A stretch of DNA of 64,000 nucleotides from Phycisphaerae bacterium (GCA_030745875.1 JASLNT010000084.1:26503-90502); one strand, 5' to 3'. Shown: positions 56,301 to 63,406, numbered from the stretch's first letter. The notes: a model not told the origin generated them from the letters alone. Made by a program: numbers and translations.

Positions 56301-57989
56301 ACCGTAACGGTGAATTCGAGTAATCTTGCTCCGACGGTCGCCAACGAGATTACGGATCTGACGGCTAGGACAGGCGATCCGGACACGGTTATGTATCTCT
56401 CGGGCGTGTTCGACGACTCTGTCGCTCATAAGCCCACTCTCGACTACACGGTCGTCGAGGTCGATCCGGTCACCGGCGATGAGACTGCGGGGTCCGGTTT
56501 GTTCCTGTACAAGTTTACGTTGTACGGCAATGACGGCGTGGAATCGGTGTTCGCCACTACTACGCTGACGTTCACCGGCGCGATCCGGCAGACCAAGGCG
56601 TTCGGCAGCGTCGACGTTAACGATGGAATGACCGCCGGGATATTCAACGATATTCCGGATGCGGGTTATGTGGCGGCGTTGGATTCGTGGATGTTCATCG
56701 GATGGTACGCAATTGCTCCGAACGACACATCCCTTACCGGATCACCAGTTGTCCTCAGCGTAGGTACGGGTACGGCTGAGTACTTCGAGCAGAAGGACCT
56801 CGTCCAAATCGTGGCCGCCGGCGATGTTCAGTGGAGCGGTACTCACTCCAGGGTGGGCGCGGATTACCCGACGTCCGGTACGGCTGACGCCAATCGCCTT
56901 GTGTATTCGGTTAGCAACAATACTGATCCGGGGCTGGTGACGGCGAGTGTTGTCGGATCGCAGTTGACTCTCGACTACGCGCCCGGAGCCAGCGCCGTCG
57001 GCAGCGCCGACATCACCATCCGCGCGACGGACCCCGAAGGCGCCTGGGTCGAAGACACGTTCACCGTTACTGTTGAATCATCGGTCGAAGTCGTCGGACG
57101 CCACGTGTTCTACAACAACTCGGCGTGGGATGGAGTCACCGACGACGATGCCATCGCATCCGACAAGACCGCACTATTGCCCGGCCAGACCGCGACGCTG
57201 GCCAACTACACCAATTACTCGCGCGGGATCAACGGGGTCATGGTTGATATCGACGGGATGACCGGAACGCCCAAAGCCAGTGATTTTACGATCAGGGTCA
57301 ATGCTTCCGACGATCCGAACACGTGGTCGGCGGGTCCGGCGCCTGCAGTAAGCGTTCGCCCGGGCGAAGGCGTCGGCGGTTCAGATCGCGTGACGCTTGT
57401 CTGGTCCGACGGGGCGATCGTTAACCAGTGGGTTGAAGTGACGGTGCGAGCCACCGGTAAAACCGGTCTTGCCGACCCGGACGTGTTCTACTTCGGCAAT
57501 GCTGTTGGCGAGATAAGCGGCGATGGCGTGATTGGCGAGGATGAGTACAACGCCTTGAAGAGCCAGTTCGGCCGGAGGGGCGGGATCGGTACACTCGCAT
57601 CAGATTTCGACGGAGACGGTCGCGTGGGCCTGCGAGACTTCGCGATAATGCGCAGCCGCTTCGGCCAGGAAGTTCAAGCACCGACTATTCCGGCTCCGGC
57701 TCCGCCCGCGCCAGCCGCTCCAGAGCCCGCATTGTCGCCCGAAGTTGACATTCTCGCCGAATCCTCCTGGACATCGGATGTTCCGGCGCTCGATCCGCTA
57801 TCGGTTGCTGTCGGCGAGGTCGATCTTTCGACTTCCAGCGCACCTATTACGACGGAGCCTTCAACTATTCGTGACAATAGCGATCTGCGGGCGTTGGACG
57901 ATGATCTGTTAAGCAGCCCAGCCGGAGATGCCGACGGCGACCCGCTGGCGGACATCCTGAACGAATCGCCGGTGTCGCTTCCGCTGTAG
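44322..57989 (+). CDS. Giant secreted LEPR-XLL multidomain protein with CotH-like and dockerin modules
   Basis: About 4,555 residues. The N-terminus has the LEPR-XLL signature (FEALEPRLLLNGD, residues about 13-25) instead of a classical leader. In order: lamin-tail domain (25-110), PA14-like (285-357), chitobiase-type C-terminal sandwich (563-627), CotH-kinase-like domain (673-1037; VQIVGGASRG, LYNPVERPDD). A second chitobiase-type domain (1063-1150) precedes three more lamin-tail domains (1153-1730), an FN3, PA14 (1986-2130), FN3, LamG-like (2341-2556), a cadherin-like domain (2560-2657) and a beta-sandwich (2757-2934). Four Ig-like repeats and five cadherin-like repeats follow, then a planctomycete RHVFYNNSAWDG-type domain, a dockerin pair (GDGVIGEDEYNALK, DFDGDGRVGLRDFAIMRSRFG) and a Pro/acidic tail. 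It is probably a surface or matrix adhesin. ATG 44322 is preferred over TTG 44313. Confidence 0.93.
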   Translation: MDSAGGDNWGVPLFEALEPRLLLNGDVMISEFMARNDETLLDGDNQYSDWLEIHNSGTTAVDLTGWRLKDDNDTWTFPSVSLGPGEFRTIFASNGRENVVDPVDPYVDPAGNLHTNFKLSGGGEYLGLFDNLGDVVHEYDEYPQQFDDISYGIAQDVSTTRFVASGDTARYIIPDGDQGNWMNRVFDDSAWDTGQTGIGFSDLVSGFAVTNFKANVSVGNLGVALQVIDNPAMQSYVVEENVPVINFLNSGGGGNYTAGQTDYPGFVGAMSNFVIEATALITIPTSGNWSFGVNSDDGFSLELDDGTNNFYMEYPNGRGAADTIRTFNMPAGIYNLRLVQFQGSGGASGEFFAAQGSYTSFNGAAFDLVGDTANGGLAVYSEPVDGGGGGGGAFSDLIETNVEDAMENINASAYVRLPFSVSDPSLIESLTLKMKYDDGYIAYLNGVEIARKNAPAVSLWNSNAIAERTDAQAAAWENVDVSAHIGNLVSAAVGDNVLAIQGLNYALDDGDFLLVPELVEVAYLGLGEHFFATGTPGEANIEEFWLYVEDVEFSHDRGFYYDSFDLTLSTDTVGASIYYTTDGSAPDESNGTLYGAPIHITTTTIIRSAAFKSGYASANSVTHSYFFMEDVLQQPTDPADFPASWNGIVANYQVDPDIVNHIDYRDEIRDDMRAIPTVSLVTTVEDMFGPSGIYANPGSRGPSWEKPASVEWINPDGTTLFQVNSGVQIVGGASRGAGNKKHSFRLLFKSIYGPTTLKYPIFGGESVGEFNTITLRAGFNDRWTNGSSTYFQDRWAAERQLASGGLASHGNYVHLYVDGLYWGLYNPVERPDDAFAASYLGGEKEDYDAYNIEGLNAGNSTGWNQLRSLANDAANNYAAIEGMLDIPAFCDYLIINQYGGNWDWPQNNWWATYNREGQGKWRFHSWDAEGCLRDINGNRVDQHGSALGDLYWKLRAVPEFQSVFADRVHGLLFNDGALTLNANLTWLAEAELRLYEGIVGESARWGDGYADNTSPRTRDNHWIPRLNWLRDQYFPARSSLTSGAGSSVLQQYKNVGLYPSVNAPSFSINGTPQHGGTIDSGDSLTIAAPLGTIYYTLDGSDPRLVGGGISPAALIYSEAVALSDGAFVKSRAYDSGSGTWSALNEAGYFIDLAPDIRITEIMYNPSDPTAAEIAEGYLNNDDFEYIEIKNISATDTLPLAGLRFSNGIDFTFGAVSVGPGEFVVVASNTAAFNYRYPGFSGTVVGPFGAETALNNAGEKIELDSPIGGIIHEFNYGDGWYGHTDGEGFSLTIRDPQGLSDLWDQKIGWRPSEAWGGSPGYEDALIDPGVIVINEVLAHSDAPFVDTIELFNASASPVDISGWFLSDSLGDLTSYQIPAMPPVASGQYVVFYGDTHFGADFLLSEHGDDVYLSSNFSGAAGGYREHVDFGASPNNVSLGVYVKSTGGTDFTLLSGHTFGSVNADPYFEDLVINELLYHPSDPTPSEIAAGYVDSSYFEFIEIYNTSDIAEYTTYDLDKFYLSGGVGFTFGWLDAADDGRESWTLEPGSTATWDAVLTGGLGTYEVLARWDLLDGLGNERNLDGLASYAITHNSGTSTVRRDQKPELDDEGPGYIDEFGWVSLGSYDFDGSGRVVLTRGTTDPDNWTIADNIKFVRSGFADVVVDDPTLDSWHTANGPTTISSDEYVVIVSNLAAFDARYDIAANGIPVAGEYTGTLSNNGEKVKLLRAGSPESAPSYHQPYYRADYVNYDDRIPWPVEADGGGYSLVRLRLPGPVEVYGNDPASWAAGAYLGTPGLVNDLIDTTPPIAPGGVLPQVALTPGTQIDLTWSPAVDLDSGVDHYVIYRDGVLIGTSETTSFSDTDVSPVTQYRYQISAVNRDQFEGALSAAIYVTIPGPSYVELPGANTVRIVFTEALVEASAEDVGKYSFSGGAVSQATLTGSNTVELTVAALTVGQAYTIAVDGIDTVSGLLMPDAQEVTFEYHLPTGAILREYWTGIGGSVVSNLTGNGNYPDNPARRIYETAFEAPQNWANTYGTRMRGYIHPTVSGMYTFSIASNDSSDLYLSTDTDPANATKIAYVSGSTGWRNWTAQSGQQSDPVFLSAGLTYYIEAIHKENSGDDHLAVVWKRGAGLWVGPIPGANLSPYIIDTLDNTGPGAPGNVVAQAIDSARMNVTWDAAVDAESAVAYYVVYRDGLEVGTSLTTSYVDTGLDQTQSYVYSVSAVNADKFEGDPASAASASLRPSILDAVAISATQIVVTFGKEVTEATAELLPGNYTLTDGVGDPVTILLAEWNAADPDQVVITVGGSLSENVIYTIEAQLVEDTDGLLVGPNAAVQFVYGSLDERLLAWWTFDVDNEIVAHDLTSSGHDLAVLGAEWEAGGRIGGAYRFDGSAGDYLVNEYPETFIDGLSAFTFAAWIKADSIGTDRGFYYLRDPNGNDEYGFRHDAALQNQGNAPNGFRGGIRTTGGTQRWESQSGVQTTEWQHVAITWASGQDIQVYLDAVPIAAGWIDAARFGTIRSSTRLIIGRGTHDGNASWQGLIDDVRIYNRALSQVDVTALIDPRPIAQDDSYQANEDGELTVVGSGVLVNDFDPDPGPAPMTVQLVTGVVHGVLDLNSDGTFNYTPTPGYTGPDGFTYRAYDSDEYSTPATVRISVMDAVRVISSEAVDSTHVDLLFSTNLDSASAQTLGNYIVDGGLSVVAATLGPDGRTVSLVMDSEMIGNQPYTLTISNIQDTDGSPHTIVPNSEVVVTHITWIGADIGQVAAPGAAGEFAGTWSIDGSGADIWGNSDEFHYVYQALSGDFTVTARVKSVENTNSWAKSGVMIRETLDSTSPNAFMAVTPGNGVSFHRRIAAGQQTTQTQIGGLTAPYWVRLVREGNLFTGYRSLGGANWTVVGSATIAMSQPEVYVGMAVTSHNDGVLCTAQFDNVSIVEADYQAPTAYVVDVQPDPRSQPVSSVSIVFSEEVFGLDVSDLTLTVNGETNLLTGEESLTTTDNRTWTLSGLAGLTSASGSYLFTVHAAGSSIQDIAGNLMAVDAVGDWTTVLIGPIPDVVNVSPDPHNSAVSTIDIAFSEPITGLDIGDLSLTRDGGGNLLGPAQSVTTSDNITWTLDGLSTLTADSGIYTLTLISAGSNIQNAALQPLSIDASDTWVTDTQIPTATISSVDPDPRGDPVAQVEITFDEPVTGLDAGDLTLTRDGGANLLTGSESLTTSDNVTWILSDLLGLTGTPGGGGGFTAFNDQAIGGATHANTTVYAGNGVRVGELKDVVTGLGTGVTLTISQTGVNYASSGAAPSVGTDAFNIFNGFVDFRATGGASLEIQASQNDIHTHAFSGLDDGNAITYNFHGTAIRGNSGYANRWTIVTILGADSFTADHSSGIGVVTAGLDPNQVAIWVGHNSAAGQGFVAGWTDIDPGSDGEFSIVSTQYTGPTPGVGTGTANGTKGYAIAGLRLEEVAPSGLEGDYVLQLNAAGSGVQDVAGNEITADVVESWVIDTTAPTADIIDVDPDPRGMPVSQIDIVFSEAVTGLDITDLSLTRDGGGELLTGFESLTSGDGVTWTLSGLQPLTSSLGHYTLTLTAAGSGIQNALDYLLDGDAFELWTVDAQGTPTVANPIGDVAVDEDAADTVIDISNVFDDVDPGDVLTYSLRGNTNTDLVTPNLAGTTLTLSYIANQNGSADITVRATDIVGNWIEDVFTVTVNPDNDAPTIVNPIGDVSVYEDADDTVVDLATVFNDIDAGDTLVLSVTVNTNSSLVTTSVDGSNLTLSYIADQNGSADITVRATDQNGTGLWIEDTFTVTVDPVNDAPKRINPIADLAVNEDDPDTIIDLSSVFDNVDPGDTLTFLVTLNTNGGLVATSVVGSDLTLSYAPDQTGVAVIVVRATDSAAPSLYTEDMFSVLVNPVNDAPTVTGPIGDVIVVENDPDTVVDVSSVFSDVDSGDVLTLSIEDNTNPGLVTADLVGSDLTLSYAADQSGSSDITIRATDSAAPGLWVEHTFTVTVNSSNLAPTVANEITDLTARTGDPDTVMYLSGVFDDSVAHKPTLDYTVVEVDPVTGDETAGSGLFLYKFTLYGNDGVESVFATTTLTFTGAIRQTKAFGSVDVNDGMTAGIFNDIPDAGYVAALDSWMFIGWYAIAPNDTSLTGSPVVLSVGTGTAEYFEQKDLVQIVAAGDVQWSGTHSRVGADYPTSGTADANRLVYSVSNNTDPGLVTASVVGSQLTLDYAPGASAVGSADITIRATDPEGAWVEDTFTVTVESSVEVVGRHVFYNNSAWDGVTDDDAIASDKTALLPGQTATLANYTNYSRGINGVMVDIDGMTGTPKASDFTIRVNASDDPNTWSAGPAPAVSVRPGEGVGGSDRVTLVWSDGAIVNQWVEVTVRATGKTGLADPDVFYFGNAVGEISGDGVIGEDEYNALKSQFGRRGGIGTLASDFDGDGRVGLRDFAIMRSRFGQEVQAPTIPAPAPPAPAAPEPALSPEVDILAESSWTSDVPALDPLSVAVGEVDLSTSSAPITTEPSTIRDNSDLRALDDDLLSSPAGDADGDPLADILNESPVSLPL
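53138..55130 (+). repeat. Four Ig-like repeats of the VDPDPRG...LTRDGG type, third one split
   Basis: Coding repeats of about 105 residues begin at about 53138, 53463, 53785 and 54805. Shared landmarks are DPDPRG, VFSEAVTGLDxxDLxLTRDGG, SLTTSDNxTWTLSGL and AAGSxIQ. The third copy is interrupted after LTGTPGGGGG (about 54015) by about 225 extra codons and resumes at about 54690 with GDYVLQLNAAGSGVQ. Confidence 0.8.
55135..57075 (+). repeat. Five cadherin-like repeats of the NPIGDVxVxED type, fifth one split
   Basis: Coding repeats of about 98 residues begin at about 55135, 55429, 55728, 56029 and 56330. Shared landmarks are DPDTVxDLSxVFxDVDxGD, TNxxLVT, LTLSYxADQxGSADITVRATD and FTVTVN. The fifth copy breaks after VFDDSVAHKP (about 56437) and resumes about 150 codons later with RLVYSVSNNTDPGLVTASVV (about 56894). 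Confidence 0.8.
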
Positions 57990-58021
57990 GCGTTGTCTCT
58001 GTTTGAGAATCTCGCCGGCTT

Positions 58022-59509
58022 CTATTTGATCGTTTCGGCCTCGTTTGTGATTATGTCCGGTCCGGATTCCTGAGTGCGCTTGACCCACCATCGGACGCTC
58101 GGGGCGTACCACCACGTGACGATTATTGTGCGTTTTTGCGATCTGCCCATCATTACCAGTTCCATCTCTTGTTCAAACCGGATGACCAGCGTGTTGAAGA
58201 CGCCTGCAGGCACCGTCACCTTTTCGCGACCGGTTACTCCGCCCGTCCAGTTGATCTGTCCGAACGGGATCCTGTCGCCGGGTTTCTTACATCCGAAGAA
58301 CTTCGCCGGCGGGGTCAGCGGATCGGGCCCGACAAAGAACAGTTTCGCCGTCCCCTTGCCCTTGTTGCCCACCTTCAAAGGCCATAGCGCGTCGAGCGGG
58401 GCCTTTTCGTATTCTATGTCCAGCACCTCACCGGTGTTGCCCATTGGGAGAATCGTCGGCCAGAGCGCTCGATAATAGTCGATCTCTTTAACCGGAGCTT
58501 TCTTGCGGTCGATGTTGGGATACTTGTTGCTTGGCTTGATGGTTATCAGATTGTCCTTTCCTCCAGCTACTTCGCGAAGGAGGAACGCCCTGAACTTGGG
58601 CTTAGGCACGCGTTTTTTCTTGAACCATCCCATGAGTCCTCCGATGGCCTCCTCCATTTCGTCTTTCTTGGGTGTTTTGGCTTTCACGGTCATGAGGTAC
58701 GAGAACGACAGACCCTTCTTCGGTTGTTTGAACTCCGCCGGTCCGCTCGCCGGCCCGGCCGCCGTCGCCTTTTCGACAAGCTTCTTGAGGTCTCTCTCGG
58801 GACCGTCCAGGTTGGGGTCCAGCGACAGTGCGATCGCATGATCGCGGATGCCAAGGTTGGGCTTATCGGTCAACGCGTACGCCGAACCCCGCGCCGTGTA
58901 GGCGCTGGCGTAGTACGGGTCGAGAGCGAGCATTCCTTCGCAGTCTTCGATGGCTTTGGGGTAGTCTTTGCGCCGTACGTTCAGTCTCGCGCGTCCGTCA
59001 TACGCCAGGAAATACCTCGGACTCAGCGCCAGGGCCTTATCGTAAGCCTTCAAGGCGTCATCGTACTTCCTCTGGTTGGTGTAGACCCGTCCGCGTACGT
59101 ACCAGCTCCAGGCGTTCCGCGGATCCAGCTTTATCGCTTTGGTCAGTTCGGCGTCGGTCTCGGGGTATTTCTTCATGCTGTAGTGAACGTAGGCCCTTTC
59201 CCTGTGCAGGCGGGGATTGCCCGGATCGATCTTTTCGGCTTTTTCAAAGTCGACGAGCGCCTCGGCAAATTTTTCTTTGCGTCGGTACAGATACCCTCTC
59301 TTCAGCAACGCCCAGGCTCGTTCGGTCTTGGAAAGGTCGTCAAGAGCAAGCAGCCTGGTGCAAGCCTCGATGCGCGTCTTGGTGTCCAGCCTCGAGTTGT
59401 CGGCCGCTCGTTTGTCGGCGCCTTTCGCCCCGTACGCCATCCCGGCGACCGAGACGACAATTGCTATCGCAGCCAGGGACAATGATCTTGATATAGTGCG
59501 GTTAGTCAT
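58022..59509 (-). CDS. Secreted TPR protein
   Basis: The 495-residue protein has a signal peptide (LSLAAIAIVVSVAGMAYG). Residues about 50-250 contain about five TPR units (for example ALVDFEKAEKIDPGNPRLHRERAYVHYSMKKY). The C-terminal half is beta-rich and ends with VPAGVFNTLVIRFEQEMELVM and WYAPSVRWWVKRT, resembling the DUF3108-type beta-sandwich in which a polymer or lipid may be bound. The role is unknown; protein-protein scaffolding in the periplasm is likely. AGGAGAT lies upstream of ATG 59509. It converges with the giant gene, 32 bases apart. Confidence 0.8.
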   Translation of the reverse strand: MTNRTISRSLSLAAIAIVVSVAGMAYGAKGADKRAADNSRLDTKTRIEACTRLLALDDLSKTERAWALLKRGYLYRRKEKFAEALVDFEKAEKIDPGNPRLHRERAYVHYSMKKYPETDAELTKAIKLDPRNAWSWYVRGRVYTNQRKYDDALKAYDKALALSPRYFLAYDGRARLNVRRKDYPKAIEDCEGMLALDPYYASAYTARGSAYALTDKPNLGIRDHAIALSLDPNLDGPERDLKKLVEKATAAGPASGPAEFKQPKKGLSFSYLMTVKAKTPKKDEMEEAIGGLMGWFKKKRVPKPKFRAFLLREVAGGKDNLITIKPSNKYPNIDRKKAPVKEIDYYRALWPTILPMGNTGEVLDIEYEKAPLDALWPLKVGNKGKGTAKLFFVGPDPLTPPAKFFGCKKPGDRIPFGQINWTGGVTGREKVTVPAGVFNTLVIRFEQEMELVMMGRSQKRTIIVTWWYAPSVRWWVKRTQESGPDIITNEAETIK

Positions 59510-59737
59510 AGCGAGCGATCTCCTGTATCGTGTTTTGGAAGTGCCGAAAGAATATCAAAAGGTGTTCCGATCATACTCCATTCTATGTAGGCGCAAAGAA
59601 ATATGTCAAATAACGTCGAAGCATAGGTTCGGGTTTCGGACGCTGAAACCTCATGAGTTGTCCCCGGCGCCGGTCTCGCCAAAGTCCTCCGGACATGATA
59701 GAATCACCGTTAACAGCACGTGAAAGGGCGTATTGCA

Positions 59738-61495
59738 ATGAAGAATAGCAACAGGAATTTGACCGTGACCGCCGTTTGTGTGCAGATCGTAGTCATGGCG
59801 TTCAGCGGGTTAGCGCTGGCTCGCTCGCCCAAAAGTACAGCCGCGCCGATCAAGGTCTACCTGATGGCCGGTCAGTCGAATATGGTCGGGCCCGGGTCCA
59901 ACAAGTACATCGCCGAGCACCACCCCGAGTTGATGAAACCTCGCAAGGACGTCTGGTGCGTCAGCGCCGGTAAGATATCCGGTCCGTTGCAGCCCGGGTA
60001 CGGCGGGGGGGAGGGTTCGTTCGGCCTGGAGCTTACAATGGGGCGCGTTCTGGGCGACGCGGTTGACAATCCGATCGTGCTGTTCAAGACCAGTACGGGC
60101 GGAACGACGCTGCACAAGCACTGGCGCCCGCCAAGTGCGGTGAAACGAGCAGGGGGGACGGTGGGCCCGCTCTACACGCGCATGATCAGACGCTTCCACA
60201 ACATGCTGGCGAATCCCGATGATGCGTTCGGCCCTTTTGCCGGGCGCCCGATCGAACTGGCGGGGTTCGTGTGGTTCCAGGGCGAGAACGATTGCTGCGC
60301 CAAGGACGAAAACGGCAAGGGGTATTGGGAGTATTACGAAGAGAATCTCAAGGATTTGATCAAGGACGTGCGCAGGGAGCTTGGCGTGAGCGAACTGCCC
60401 GTGCTGATCGTGCAGATTAACGACGGATGTTGGGACGGTCTGCCCGGGCGCGGGGGCACGCTGCTCAGACCGATCCAGAAAAAGGTCGCCGAAAGCGACC
60501 CGCACGGAACATGGATCAAAACCTGCGATCTGAACAGCGGGTATCATTACGACTCAGCCAGCCACGTTACTATCGGCCTGCGCGCGGGAAAAGCCCTGCT
60601 CCCGTTCATACGAAAAACGGTCCGTCAGGATTGGAAAAACGTTGTCGCCGCGAGAAAGCGATTCTCCGCGCAATTCGACAAGCCCGGCGCGCCCGATACG
60701 GCGAGTCTGGCTGAAGGCCTGATGGGATATTGGCGATTCGATGAAGGCGGCGGGACGAAACTAACCGACAGTTCTCCAAACGGAATTGAGGGCGTGTTGA
60801 AACTGGAAGGCAAGCCCGCGTGGATCAGCGGTCGTATCGGCCGTGCTGTCAAGCTGACCGGATCGCAGTCGATCGCATTCCCACGCTTCAAGGACCCGAT
60901 CAACAATCGCGGACGAATAGAGAATCTTAGCGTGGCTTACTGGCTGCGGGCCAACAGGTACGGTGACGCCTGTGTCTCCAAAGGCGAGGGCGATCCCAAA
61001 TACGGACAGAACCGCCACAACTGGTACTTCAATGTCTGGACGAATCGATCCGGATGGAGCATCGGTTGTCACGACAACGGCGGGGGAGCATACGCCACCG
61101 CCTGCTTCGACCTCAGCATGAACGGTATTCACGGCCGCGGCGATGCGGCGCAGGTGATAGGCGACGGATTCGAATGGCATCATGTGGTGTTGATTTACGA
61201 TGGGTCTCGCAAGACGTTCGATATGTACGTTGACGGCGCCACGGTCAACAAGGATCACATTTCGGTGCGCAGATCGCTGAAGGGCATCGGCGACGAGAAT
61301 CACATAATCGCATCGCGAGCTACTTTGACCCTCGGCGGGCGGATTGAGCGAAAGGGGCAGTATCAGATATTCGACGAACTGGCGATATGGCGCCGCCCGC
61401 TTACGGTTGGTGAAGTCAAAGCCCTCTACAACAACGGGTACGGCGCCGCAATCTCCGTGAACAAAACCAATAAATCCCGACGCACTGGGAAGTAG
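59738..61495 (+). CDS. Sialate O-acetylesterase-like protein with LamG-type tail
   Basis: The 585-residue protein has a signal peptide (AVCVQIVVMAFSGLALA). Residues about 35-290 form a SASA-type SGNH esterase with block I YLMAGQSNMVGPG, FVWFQGENDCC and the late catalytic Asp/His in HYDSASHVTIG. A C-terminal concanavalin-like (LamG) domain begins near residue 325 (LMGYWRFDEGGGTKLTDSSPNGI) and ends at ELAIWRRPLTVGEVKALYNNG. It likely removes acetyl groups from sugars, with the LamG part binding the glycan. GAAAGGG precedes ATG 59738; ATG 59720 is a weaker alternative. Confidence 0.87.
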   Translation: MKNSNRNLTVTAVCVQIVVMAFSGLALARSPKSTAAPIKVYLMAGQSNMVGPGSNKYIAEHHPELMKPRKDVWCVSAGKISGPLQPGYGGGEGSFGLELTMGRVLGDAVDNPIVLFKTSTGGTTLHKHWRPPSAVKRAGGTVGPLYTRMIRRFHNMLANPDDAFGPFAGRPIELAGFVWFQGENDCCAKDENGKGYWEYYEENLKDLIKDVRRELGVSELPVLIVQINDGCWDGLPGRGGTLLRPIQKKVAESDPHGTWIKTCDLNSGYHYDSASHVTIGLRAGKALLPFIRKTVRQDWKNVVAARKRFSAQFDKPGAPDTASLAEGLMGYWRFDEGGGTKLTDSSPNGIEGVLKLEGKPAWISGRIGRAVKLTGSQSIAFPRFKDPINNRGRIENLSVAYWLRANRYGDACVSKGEGDPKYGQNRHNWYFNVWTNRSGWSIGCHDNGGGAYATACFDLSMNGIHGRGDAAQVIGDGFEWHHVVLIYDGSRKTFDMYVDGATVNKDHISVRRSLKGIGDENHIIASRATLTLGGRIERKGQYQIFDELAIWRRPLTVGEVKALYNNGYGAAISVNKTNKSRRTGK

Positions 61496-61570
61496 CCCCG
61501 CCCTAAAACGCAGGCGGGCCAGCCTCGCAATATCCGTCAGAACACGCCTTCCGGTCTTGATATTTCCTTC

Positions 61571-63151
61571 TTACCGGCCTGGTTGAAAAACCGCGGCCTC
61601 CTGACTTGTTTCCTGGTCGAGAATGCGCATTGTCTTGCGGTAGAGATTCTCGGCCTGTTCGGGGTCTTCCCCAATGCATGTCACGCCGAATTTCCCGAAT
61701 TCCGAAAGTGCTCCCATCAGGTGAAACACTACGCCCTGCTGGGCGGTGCTGTCAAAGTGCAGTTGATGAAACACCATTATATCGACCAGATCATCAGGGC
61801 TTAAACCTTTGTATCTTGGCTTCTGGAGATTGTCCGAGGCGTAATAGCAGCGGGGCTGGCCGCTGGGCAACCGATAGACGCCGCTTTCGGCGTCGTAGGC
61901 TCCGTCGGTGAGAAATTGGAGCGCCAGGAACGGGAATGTGGTCCCGCCTTTGCGTAAATTGATCTCAATGGCGTAATGCGTCCACTGGTCCCCGGATTTG
62001 ACGGAAACAAAGTCGACGCCCCAGACGCCCAGAACTCCTTTTTCCTTGAGGACGCGTCCGATTTTCAGTCCGGCTTCCTGAATATCGAACCGATAGCGTT
62101 CATCGGCCGGAAAGGTGCACCCCAGGTAGATCTGCCCGCTGGGACCGCCCAGCACTTGGTCGTGAGTTGAGATAATGCTGACCTTACCGAGGGGGTCTAT
62201 GCGGCATTGCACTGACGGGGAACACTTTTCCTGTCCCTCTATCCAGCACTCCACAATCCCCCCCATCTCCCCGAGTTTTTCCAGATAAACGTCCCATGTC
62301 ATGTCTCCGGCCTCGAACCGGATACGACTGGATAATTCGGCGGCAATCCAACCTTCAAGTTCTTCTCGCCCTTCCGGCGCCTCGTCCGGATCGTACTCGA
62401 ACAGGGCGTTCCCTTCGCCGGAAAAACCTTCATTCAGTTTGATGACCACTCTTCTCAGATCGGGATTGCGGATCTTCACTTCCGCAAGGGCTTTGACCAG
62501 CTGGCCTTCATCATGAAGATGTTCTATTCCGTCGGGTATATCAACTCCGGCGGCCCGAAAGATCTCGCGGCCGTGGCTCTTGGAGCCGTAGTGTATTCGA
62601 TCCGGATCGCAGGCGTACAACGGGAGATCCAACGCCACCGACAGTGCTCTTTCCAGGGGTGTCGCGTTGAAGCAGGTAATATGGCTCAAGGACGGGTTGA
62701 CGATTGACCTCCGAATCTGTTCCAGCAATCGTGGACGTTCCAGGATCTTCTGCGTCAGGGGCGCCGGCGAGGCGTCATGGCAGTTCAATAAGGTCAGGCG
62801 TTTTCGGGCGTGTTTGCTTGGTATTCCCGGCAGGAGGTGCAGGTAATAGTCAATAATGGAGTCATGAATGGGCTGGCTCGTTACGAAGACAATGTTCACG
62901 CGGGGCAGCCGCAGAAGAATCAACAGGCACAGTAGCCGCTCTTCATAGTGATGGACCCCCGAAATCTTGGCCAGCACTTCAGCATCCAGTGAGAGACTCG
63001 GGATGATAAGAACGGTCTGCTGGGCCGAACGGTCGCCAAAAGCTGAATAAATCCCGGGCAGCCTCGTCTGCAGTTCCGCGAAGATTTCACGTTCCCGATC
63101 TAGATGGGCGGCGGCTTGCATTGACGCGGGGTCTGTGGGCGGATGCTCCAT
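61571..63151 (-). CDS. PGM1-like ATP-grasp peptide/carboxylate-amine ligase
   Basis: The 526-residue protein has a pre-ATP-grasp N-terminal half and an ATP-grasp domain at about residues 190-430. Landmarks are VVIKLNEGFSGEGNALFEY, CWIEGQEKCSPSVQ, GQIYLGCTFP, and the metal-binding stretch YAIEINLRKGGTTFPFLALQFLTDG. These match the family of the pheganomycin ligase PGM1, which joins amino-acid-like units by acyl phosphates. No precursor peptide or other biosynthetic gene is nearby, so the product is unknown. ATG 63151 is chosen because AAGGAG lies at the right distance (63158-63165 on the other strand); GTG 63184 and ATG 63181 are alternatives. Confidence 0.8.
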   Translation of the reverse strand: MEHPPTDPASMQAAAHLDREREIFAELQTRLPGIYSAFGDRSAQQTVLIIPSLSLDAEVLAKISGVHHYEERLLCLLILLRLPRVNIVFVTSQPIHDSIIDYYLHLLPGIPSKHARKRLTLLNCHDASPAPLTQKILERPRLLEQIRRSIVNPSLSHITCFNATPLERALSVALDLPLYACDPDRIHYGSKSHGREIFRAAGVDIPDGIEHLHDEGQLVKALAEVKIRNPDLRRVVIKLNEGFSGEGNALFEYDPDEAPEGREELEGWIAAELSSRIRFEAGDMTWDVYLEKLGEMGGIVECWIEGQEKCSPSVQCRIDPLGKVSIISTHDQVLGGPSGQIYLGCTFPADERYRFDIQEAGLKIGRVLKEKGVLGVWGVDFVSVKSGDQWTHYAIEINLRKGGTTFPFLALQFLTDGAYDAESGVYRLPSGQPRCYYASDNLQKPRYKGLSPDDLVDIMVFHQLHFDSTAQQGVVFHLMGALSEFGKFGVTCIGEDPEQAENLYRKTMRILDQETSQEAAVFQPGR

Positions 63152-63157
63152 ATGCGC

Positions 63158-63165
63158 CTCTCCTT
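63158..63165 (-). promoter_or_regulatory. Ribosome binding site that decides the ATP-grasp start
   Basis: AAGGAGAG on the minus strand lies six bases before ATG 63151, and would fall inside the coding region if GTG 63184 were used. Confidence 0.6.
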
Positions 63166-63406
63166 CAGTTATTTCAGGCATCACGCCTTCATTCTAGCGC
63201 CTGGCGCCTGGTATTGGGCTGCAATTTGAATCGTTATTACAAGGAACCGGCTTTAAGGGCAATCAAAAAAGAGACGGGAAACCTCTCACCCCCGAGCCAC
63301 CGACCTTCCGCCCTTGACTGAGCCGGGATCGGGCAGCATACTGTCCGGAGTCGGCCTGAGGACGGCCCCTGGGCCTCAACGAACACGCGAAAAACGGACT
63401 GAATAG

